NCBI GenBank assembly: GCA_035715725.1
Contig: DASTKT010000002.1
Location: forward strand, 1 to 47,977
Reading direction: 5' to 3'
DNA from: JADGGV01 sp035715725
GTDB taxonomy: Bacteria; Gemmatimonadota; Gemmatimonadetes; Longimicrobiales; RSA9
Length of the DNA stretch: 47,977 nt
Part shown: piece after piece, positions 42,538 to 47,977 of the stretch
Layout: each line of letters begins with the position of its first letter
Numbering within the stretch: position 1 is the stretch's first letter
Notes under the pieces: generated by a model
Databases searched by the model: none
The model's input: only the letters and a program-made list of their open reading frames with translations
Told to the model about the DNA's origin: nothing
Translations under genes and position numbers: made by a program

Positions 42538-43478
42538 GGCGCCTCCTCGTCTGCGCGCTCATGGTGGCGGCCCTCGCCTGCAAGGGCGAGCGCGGCGGCG
42601 GCGCGCCCGCCGGCGGCGGCGCGGCCCAGGCCAGCACCGCGAACCTCCCGCCCTTCGACGACCAGGCCGCCTTCACGCTGCTCAAGGAGCAGGTCGCCTT
42701 CGGCCCGCGCGTCCCCGGCACCCCCGGCCACCAGAAGCAGCTCGACTGGATGGTGGGCTACCTGCGCCAGCGCGCCGACTCGGTGGAGGTGCAGTCCTTC
42801 GACGCGAAGGGCCCGAAGGGCGAGAAGCTCCGCCTCGCGAACGTCATCGCGCGCTTCAACCCGAAGGCGCGGGACCGCATCCTCCTCCTCGCGCACTGGG
42901 ACACGCGCCCCACCGCGGACAACGAGCCGGACACCGCGAAGCGGAAGGAGCCGATCCTCGGCGCGAACGACGGCGCCAGCGGCGTCGCCGTCCTGATGCA
43001 ACTTGCGGATGTCCTGAAGCGCCATTCCCAGCCCCTCGGCGTCGACCTACTCTTCACCGACGGCGAGGACTACACGGACGCGATGTACCTGGGCTCCGAG
43101 CACTTCGCGGCCCACCTCCCGCCGGGCTACAAGCCGCTCTACGGCATCCTCGTGGACATGGTCGGCGACCAGAGCCCCGTCTTCCCCATCGAGCCCACCT
43201 CGCAGCAGGCCGCGCCCGAGGTCGTCGAGCGCGTCTGGCGCACCGCCGAGGAGCTCGGCCTCTCGCAGTACTTCCCCCGCTCCCCCGGCACGCCGGTCGA
43301 CGACGACCACGTCCCGCTCAACCGCGCCGGGATCCGCACGATCGACATCATCGACTTCGACTACGGCCCCGGCAACGCGTACTGGCACACGCTGGGCGAC
43401 ACGGTGGAGCACACCTCGCCGGTGGGGCTGGGGGCGGTGGGGAAGACGCTGGTGGGGCTGATTTATCGGGGTGGATAG
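42534..43478 (+). CDS. M28 family zinc peptidase / glutaminyl-cyclase-like lipoprotein
   Basis: A 314-residue exported protein with a lipobox VAALAC near residue 15. The M28 metal ligands are visible: His/Asp in ILLLAHWDTRP, Asp in GANDGASGVAVL, Glu in FTDGEDY, Asp in LVDMVGD and His in NAYWHTLGDT. Length and the AHWDTRPTAD block resemble glutaminyl-peptide cyclotransferase-type M28 proteins. The ATG overlaps the sprA stop (ATGA). If it is a cyclase, it could modify N-terminal Gln of secreted proteins, which would fit the sprA linkage (inference). Confidence 0.87.
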   Translation: MRRLLVCALMVAALACKGERGGGAPAGGGAAQASTANLPPFDDQAAFTLLKEQVAFGPRVPGTPGHQKQLDWMVGYLRQRADSVEVQSFDAKGPKGEKLRLANVIARFNPKARDRILLLAHWDTRPTADNEPDTAKRKEPILGANDGASGVAVLMQLADVLKRHSQPLGVDLLFTDGEDYTDAMYLGSEHFAAHLPPGYKPLYGILVDMVGDQSPVFPIEPTSQQAAPEVVERVWRTAEELGLSQYFPRSPGTPVDDDHVPLNRAGIRTIDIIDFDYGPGNAYWHTLGDTVEHTSPVGLGAVGKTLVGLIYRGG

Positions 43479-43557
43479 GGTTCGTCGCGACTGATTCGGG
43501 CTCGGGCTGAGGCTCGGGCTCGGGCTCGAGAACCCGGTGGGCTCGGACCTCGTTGTT

Positions 43558-43601
43558 TCGAGCCCGAGCCAAGCGCCGTAGGCGCGGAGCCCGAGCCCGT
43601 C
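43558..43601. repeat. Left inverted repeat of S23 cassette 2
   Basis: A 44-base arm of GAGCCC/GAGCC units with an inner GCGCC-GTA-GGCGC hairpin. It is the inverted copy of 44066-44109 with one mismatch. Further GGGCTC hexamers extend outward on its left (43494-43545). Confidence 0.9.
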
Positions 43602-43655
43602 CGTTCCAGCTCTGCGCCGCCTCGAGCATCGACTCCTACCCGGAAGACGCGTCCG

Positions 43656-44177
43656 ATGCCGCTCTTCGAGCACCAGCGCCTGGACGTCTACGTCGCCGCT
43701 CGCGACTACGCGATCGCCGCGGACGCCGTCTGTCGTGGGTTCCCGCCCGGTCGAGGCTACTTCATCGATCAGCTCACTCGCGCGGGCGCGTCGATCGTCC
43801 TGAACATCGCGGAAGGGTGCGGCGAGTTCAGCCCCAGGGACAAGGCGCGCTTCTATCGGATGGCCCGACGCTCGGCTACCGAGTCCGCGGCTATCCTCGA
43901 CCTGTTGCGAGGGTTCGGGGAGATCGCGGCGGAGGAGGTGCGGCCGTGCGAGGAGCTGCTTGCACGCATCGTAGCCATGTTGACGGCGATGGTACGTCGG
44001 CTGGACGAGGCGGGGAGAGGCGGCACCGTAGTGCCGCGCGCTCCTGGAGAGGCACGAAGGAAACAGACGGGCTCGGGCTCCGCGCCTGCGGCGCTTGGCT
44101 CGGGCTCGAACAGCAAGAACCCGAGATCGAGATCCGCGCCTGCGGGGCTGAGATCGAGATCGGAGCCGGCCGGATGA
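43656..44177 (+). CDS. S23/four-helix-bundle (23S rRNA IVP-like) protein, cassette 2
   Basis: A 173-residue paralogue of the protein at 24249. Shared features include FEHQRLDVYVAA, SIVLNIAEGCGEFS, KARFYRMARRSATESAAIL and the RIVAMLTAM block. The tail from about residue 138 is a Gly/Ser/Arg/Ala low-complexity stretch produced by reading through the right inverted repeat, unlike the Glu/Ala tail of the first copy. The ATG start has no strong ribosome site. Its TGA overlaps the start of the next gene (ATGA). Confidence 0.85.
   Translation: MPLFEHQRLDVYVAARDYAIAADAVCRGFPPGRGYFIDQLTRAGASIVLNIAEGCGEFSPRDKARFYRMARRSATESAAILDLLRGFGEIAAEEVRPCEELLARIVAMLTAMVRRLDEAGRGGTVVPRAPGEARRKQTGSGSAPAALGSGSNSKNPRSRSAPAGLRSRSEPAG
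44066..44109. repeat. Right inverted repeat of S23 cassette 2
   Basis: The inverted copy of 43558-43601 with a single mismatch inside the triloop (TGC against GTA). It lies inside the S23 frame. A second GC-hairpin half and GAGATC repeats follow to about 44165. Confidence 0.9.
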
Positions 44178-44941
44178 AGCTCTCCCGCGACGAATCCCGC
44201 GCCCTCGCCTTCGTCCTCGGCCTCGTCGGCCTCTCCGCGGGCGTCCGCTACGTCCGTCAGCCGCCGCCGGTCGCGTTTCCGGCGAGCATGAACGTGGACG
44301 CGGCCTCGCTGGAGAAGGCGAGCAAGGCGGCGCTCGAGCGGGACCGCAAGCGCGGGAAGCCGCTCGGGAAAGGCGAGACGATCGACGTGAACCGCGCGGC
44401 CGCGGAGGAGCTGGAGCGGCTGCCGGGCGTGGGACCCTCGCTCGCGCAGCGGATCGTGGACGAGCGCGAGCGCAACGGCGCCTACGACTCGGCGGCGGAC
44501 CTGCGCGCCGTGCGCGGGATGGGCCCGAAGATGCTGGCGAACATCGCGCCGCGGCTCGCGTTCGGCGGCGGCAGCGGCCTCCGCCCCCGCGTCCACGCCG
44601 CGGTCGCGGCGGCGGAGGAGGGCGCAAGACCGGGAACGCCGAGCACGGATGCGACGGGCGACGCGCCATCCGTGGAGCCGCGGGCCTCGAGGCCGCGCCG
44701 CCCCCACTCCCCCACACCCCCACTCGCCCCCTCGGGAACGCCGACGGACGGGAAGGTCGCCCTGAACCGCGCCACCGCCGCGGACCTCGAGAAGCTCCCC
44801 GGCATCGGTCCCGCGCTCGCGCGGCGCATCGTCGCCTACCGGGACTCGGCCGGACCGTTCCGCGCGCTGGCGGATCTGGACCGCGTCAAGGGGGTGGGCC
44901 CGGCGCTGTTAAAGAGGCTGCAACCATTGGTCGATCCTTAA
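44174..44941 (+). CDS. ComEA-like helix-hairpin-helix protein
   Basis: A 255-residue protein with an N-terminal membrane segment (about residues 12-30) and two separate HhH regions. The first (about 75-130) has LERLPGVGPSLAQRIV and VRGMGPKMLANI. The second (about 200-253) has LEKLPGIGPALARRIV and VKGVGPALLKRL. A Pro/Ser/Ala-rich linker joins them. ComEA-type proteins bind incoming DNA at the membrane; this one has two copies of the usual single domain. Its ATG overlaps the S23 stop, and pilB follows 88 bases later, which fits a DNA-uptake or pilus context. Confidence 0.8.
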   Translation: MKLSRDESRALAFVLGLVGLSAGVRYVRQPPPVAFPASMNVDAASLEKASKAALERDRKRGKPLGKGETIDVNRAAAEELERLPGVGPSLAQRIVDERERNGAYDSAADLRAVRGMGPKMLANIAPRLAFGGGSGLRPRVHAAVAAAEEGARPGTPSTDATGDAPSVEPRASRPRRPHSPTPPLAPSGTPTDGKVALNRATAADLEKLPGIGPALARRIVAYRDSAGPFRALADLDRVKGVGPALLKRLQPLVDP

Positions 44942-45029
44942 CGCTGACGGTCCGACCCGGGGACCCGACGCCCATCGCCTGCTCGCCCGGATCACGACCC
45001 CCCGCAAACGGCCTATCCAGCAAGAAGGA

Positions 45030-46751
45030 ATGTCGACAGTAAGCGTCGCTGCTTCCACCGACCGGATCGGCGAGCTCCTCGTCCGGGATGGCCTGATCTC
45101 GCCCGAGCAGCTGGCCAGGGCGCTCGACGACGCCCGGGTGAACCGCACCCGCGTCGGCTACGCGCTGGTCAAGCTCGGGTTCCTGGACGAGGACCAGCTC
45201 ACCCGAGCGCTGGCCCGCCAGCATCGCGTCCCCGCGGTGGACCTGAACCGGGTCGTCATCGACCCGAAGATCATCAAGCTCGTCCCGCCGGAGCTCGCGC
45301 AGAAACGGCTCGTCCTGCCATTGCGCCGCGTCGGCCGCGTGCTCACCGTCGCCATGGCGAACCCGACGGACCCGGGCGCGATCGACGACCTGAAGTTCAT
45401 CACGCGCCACGAGATCGAGCCGGTCATCGTCGGCGAGTACACGCTGCGCAAGTTCCTCGACAAGTACTACGAGACGCCGGCGGATACCGGGCTCTCCGAC
45501 ATCCTGGACGAGATCTCGAGCGACGACGACGTCGAGCTGCTCGAGGACAAGGACGAAGAGGTCAGCCTCGCCGCGCTGCAGGCGCAGGTCGACGAGGCGC
45601 CGATCGTCAAGCTGGTGCACGGGATCCTGACGGACGCGGTGCTGCGCGGCGCGTCCGACATCCACATCGAGCCGTACGAGAAGGAGATGCGGGTGCGCTA
45701 CCGCATCGACGGCGCGCTGCAGGAGATCACCCGGCCGCCGCTGAAGATGAAGGCGGCGCTCACGTCCCGCGTGAAGATCATGGCGCAGCTCAACATCGCC
45801 GAGCGTCGCCTGCCGCAGGACGGCCGCATCAAGATGAAGATCAAGAACCGGGTCATCGACTTCCGCGTGTCGACGCTGCCGGTGATCTTCGGCGAGAAGA
45901 TCGTGCTGCGTATCCTCGACCGGGGGAACCTCTCCCTCGACCTCGAGAAGTTCGGCATGGAGCCGAAGGCGCAGCAGGACTTCATGAACTCGATCATGAA
46001 CCCGTACGGGATGGTGCTGGTCACCGGCCCGACCGGTTCCGGTAAGACCACGACGCTCTACTCCGCCCTCTCCAAGGTGAACACCAAGGAGGTCAACATC
46101 ATGACGGCGGAGGACCCGGTGGAGTACAACATCCACGGGGTCAACCAGGTGCAGGTGCGGACCGAGATCGGGATGACGTTCGCCGCGGCGCTGAAGGCGT
46201 TCCTGCGCCAGGACCCGAACATCATCATGGTCGGTGAGATCCGCGACATCGAGACGGGCGGCATCGCCATCAAGGCGGCGCTGACCGGCCACCTGGTCCT
46301 CTCCACGCTGCACACGAACGACGCGCCCTCCACCATCACGCGTCTGCTCGACATGGGGCTCGAGCCCTTCAACGTCGCGGCCGCGCTGAACTGCGTCGCC
46401 GCGCAGCGCCTCGTGCGCCGCATCTGCAAGAACTGCCGCGAGCCGGTGACCTACCAGCCGGACGAGCTCGAGGCCGCCGGCATCATGGCCGATCCGCGCA
46501 CGCTGCAGTTCTTCCGCGGCAAGGGGTGCGAGCAGTGCGGCGGCTCCGGCTACAAGGGCCGGGCCGGCCTCTACGAGATCATGTCCATGACCCCCGAGCT
46601 GCGCCGCATGATCATGCACGGCCAGAGCGCCGACGACCTGCGCGAGCAGGGGCTCCGCCAGGGGATGCTGACGCTGCGCATGGACGGGATGCTGAAGGTG
46701 TCCCGCGGTGTCACGACGCTCGAGGAAGTCATCAAGGAGACCGCAGCCTGA
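45030..46751 (+). CDS. pilB: Type IV pilus assembly ATPase PilB
   Basis: A 573-residue GspE/PilB-family extension motor. The N-terminal T2SSE_N/MshEN-like domain (about 8-150) begins IGELLVRDGLISPEQLARAL. The catalytic domain has Walker A GPTGSGKTTTLY, the Asp box GASDIHIEPYE, Walker B IIMVGEIRD, and the tetra-cysteine zinc site CKNC...CEQC. Its stop overlaps the pilT start (TGATG). The start codon follows AAGAAGGA with no spacing, which is unusual, but no better start is seen. Confidence 0.93.
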   Translation: MSTVSVAASTDRIGELLVRDGLISPEQLARALDDARVNRTRVGYALVKLGFLDEDQLTRALARQHRVPAVDLNRVVIDPKIIKLVPPELAQKRLVLPLRRVGRVLTVAMANPTDPGAIDDLKFITRHEIEPVIVGEYTLRKFLDKYYETPADTGLSDILDEISSDDDVELLEDKDEEVSLAALQAQVDEAPIVKLVHGILTDAVLRGASDIHIEPYEKEMRVRYRIDGALQEITRPPLKMKAALTSRVKIMAQLNIAERRLPQDGRIKMKIKNRVIDFRVSTLPVIFGEKIVLRILDRGNLSLDLEKFGMEPKAQQDFMNSIMNPYGMVLVTGPTGSGKTTTLYSALSKVNTKEVNIMTAEDPVEYNIHGVNQVQVRTEIGMTFAAALKAFLRQDPNIIMVGEIRDIETGGIAIKAALTGHLVLSTLHTNDAPSTITRLLDMGLEPFNVAAALNCVAAQRLVRRICKNCREPVTYQPDELEAAGIMADPRTLQFFRGKGCEQCGGSGYKGRAGLYEIMSMTPELRRMIMHGQSADDLREQGLRQGMLTLRMDGMLKVSRGVTTLEEVIKETAA

Positions 46752-47890
46752 TGAGCACGACGACCACCGAGATGCCCACCGGCCAGCAGCAGCAGCCCGG
46801 CCAGTCCGTCAACCTGCGCGCGCTGCTGGACGAGATGATCCAGCGCGGCGCGAGCGACCTGCACATCACCGCCGGCGAGAAGCCCAAGCTGCGCGTCGAC
46901 GGCCAGCTCGTCAGCGCGAACGCGCTGAAGGACTACACGCTGACCGGCCGCGACACGCTCCAGGTCGCCTACTCCGTGCTCACCGAGGCGCAGAAGAAGC
47001 GCTTCGAGCTGGAGGACGAGCTCGACTTCTCCTTCGGCATCGCGAACCTGGCGCGCTTCCGCGGCAACGTCTTCAAGCAGCGCGGCGTCGTCTCCATGGC
47101 CGTCCGCCAGATCCCGTTCGTGATCCGCTCCTTCGAGGAGCTGGGGCTGCCGCCGGTCATGCAGAAGCTGACCGAGAAGCCGCGCGGCCTCATCCTGGTC
47201 ACCGGCCCGACCGGCTCCGGCAAGAGCACCACGCTGGCGACGATGGTCGACCACATCAACCGCACCCAGCGCGGCCACATCCTGACGGTCGAGGACCCGA
47301 TCGAGTTCATCCACCGCCACCAGGGGTGCATCGTCAACCAGCGCGAGGTCGGCGGCGACACGAAGAGCTTCAACGCGGCGCTGAAGTACGCGCTGCGGCA
47401 GGACCCCGACGTGGTGCTGATCGGCGAGATGCGCGACCTGGAGACGATCCACGCCGCGCTCACCATCGCCGAGACCGGCCACCTCGCCCTGGCCACGCTG
47501 CACACGAACTCCGCGGCCGAGACGATCAACCGCATCATCGACGTCTTCCCGTCGAACCAGCAGGCGCAGGTCCGCGCGCAGCTCGCGTTCGTGCTCGAGG
47601 CCGTCATCACCCAGACGCTCGTGCCCAAGTCGAAGGGGCGCGGCCGCGTCTGCGCCACCGAGATCATGCTCTGCACGCCCGCCGTCCGCGCCTGCATCCG
47701 CGACGACAAGATCCACCAGATCTACTCGATCATGCAGGCGGGGAAGAAGTTCGGCATGCAGACGCTGAACGACGCGCTCTACCAGCACTACGTGCAGGGC
47801 GCCATCACGCTCGAGGACGCGCTCCAGCACAGCGCCGACCCGAACGAGCTGCTGCGCATGGCCGGCCAGCCGGTCCCGGGCCAGCCGTGA
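46751..47890 (+). CDS. pilT: Pilus retraction ATPase PilT
   Basis: A 379-residue PilT-family ATPase. An N-terminal Thr/Gln-rich leader (about residues 1-18) precedes LLDEMIQRGASDLHITAGEKP. Walker A is GPTGSGKST, Walker B VVLIGEMRD, and the family signature AIRQIP-like stretch appears as VRQIPFVIRS. The usual AIRNLIRE motif region reads ACIRDDKIHQIYS. The start overlaps the pilB stop. Together they give opposing pilus extension and retraction motors. Confidence 0.93.
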   Translation: MSTTTTEMPTGQQQQPGQSVNLRALLDEMIQRGASDLHITAGEKPKLRVDGQLVSANALKDYTLTGRDTLQVAYSVLTEAQKKRFELEDELDFSFGIANLARFRGNVFKQRGVVSMAVRQIPFVIRSFEELGLPPVMQKLTEKPRGLILVTGPTGSGKSTTLATMVDHINRTQRGHILTVEDPIEFIHRHQGCIVNQREVGGDTKSFNAALKYALRQDPDVVLIGEMRDLETIHAALTIAETGHLALATLHTNSAAETINRIIDVFPSNQQAQVRAQLAFVLEAVITQTLVPKSKGRGRVCATEIMLCTPAVRACIRDDKIHQIYSIMQAGKKFGMQTLNDALYQHYVQGAITLEDALQHSADPNELLRMAGQPVPGQP

Positions 47891-47928
47891 CCCGCGCCGC
47901 GACCCGACCCGACGCCGGGAGACGCTGA

Positions 47929-47977
47929 ATGCCGACCTTCGTCTACTCCGCCCGCAACGCCAACGGCGAGATCCAGA
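47929..47977 (+). CDS. pilC: Pilus assembly protein PilC, 5' end only
   Basis: The first 16 residues read PTFVYSARNANGEIQ after the Met, the typical start of PilC/GspF membrane platform proteins. A GGAG site lies eight bases upstream. The gene continues beyond the window. Position after pilB and pilT supports the call. Confidence 0.75.
   Translation, partial: MPTFVYSARNANGEIQ

Noticed and set aside
1..47977. tRNA or rRNA genes
   Set aside because: I looked for cloverleaf and TTCGAATC-type T-loop signals and for rRNA core motifs and found none convincing by eye.

Overview
This very GC-rich window most resembles a chromosomal segment of a diderm bacterium of the Gemmatimonadota or a related phylum. 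The evidence is an LptF/LptG pair, which implies an LPS-type outer membrane. It lies divergent from a giant SprA-like outer-membrane protein. There are also type IV pilus ATPases, many secreted peptidases with ...AQ signal peptides, ThyX instead of ThyA, and pervasive hairpin-rich intergenic DNA. The phylum assignment is an inference from gene content. No rRNA, tRNA, CRISPR or phage genes were seen.

Layout. 1-428: nothing recognised. 429-7169: three exported hydrolases (M14 peptidase fused to a GATase-like domain, M48 membrane protease, amidase). 7263-8485: very small genes and a large inverted array of GC hairpins. 8486-11985: threonine synthase, an unknown Ca-motif protein, a DksA-like zinc-finger protein and a small membrane protein. 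12081-16255: thyX, divergent from a tightly overlapped run of Nfu_N protein, putative HExxH protease, lipoprotein and aminopeptidase P. 16347-18644: orphan hybrid-sensor histidine kinase. 18641-20421: three small proteins in long non-coding DNA. 20449-26679: a methionine module with promoter, SAM-II-like riboswitch, terminator, metH, an S23 cassette, and a bifunctional homocysteine methyltransferase/MetF. 26800-28943: DUF4403 lipoprotein and endonuclease V on the minus strand. 29407-30264: a DapF-like protein with both catalytic Cys replaced by Ser. 30273-33423: a minus-strand unit padR, tauE/safE-like, doxX, multicopper oxidase. 33645-36161: lptG and lptF. 36331-43478: sprA-like gene and an M28 peptidase. 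43558-44941: a second S23 cassette coupled to a ComEA-like gene. 45030-47977: pilB, pilT and the beginning of pilC.

How genes work together. The methionine block makes 5-methyl-THF (MetF domain) and uses it to methylate homocysteine (MetH). A SAM-sensing leader would give feedback control. The padR unit looks like a regulated copper/redox and anion-efflux cluster. lptFG and sprA share one AT-rich promoter spot with overlapping -10 elements in opposite directions. PilB, PilT and PilC form a pilus motor operon, with a helix-hairpin-helix DNA-uptake-type protein just upstream.

The most unusual signal is a class of inverted-repeat elements. Two of them carry S23/four-helix-bundle (IVP-like) genes bracketed by long, near-perfect inverted repeats whose sequences are unrelated between the two copies. 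In both, the ORF reads through its right arm and stops at the start codon of the next gene. ORF-less elements of similar design lie at 3472-3668, 5342-5484, 7911-8446 and 29056-29301.
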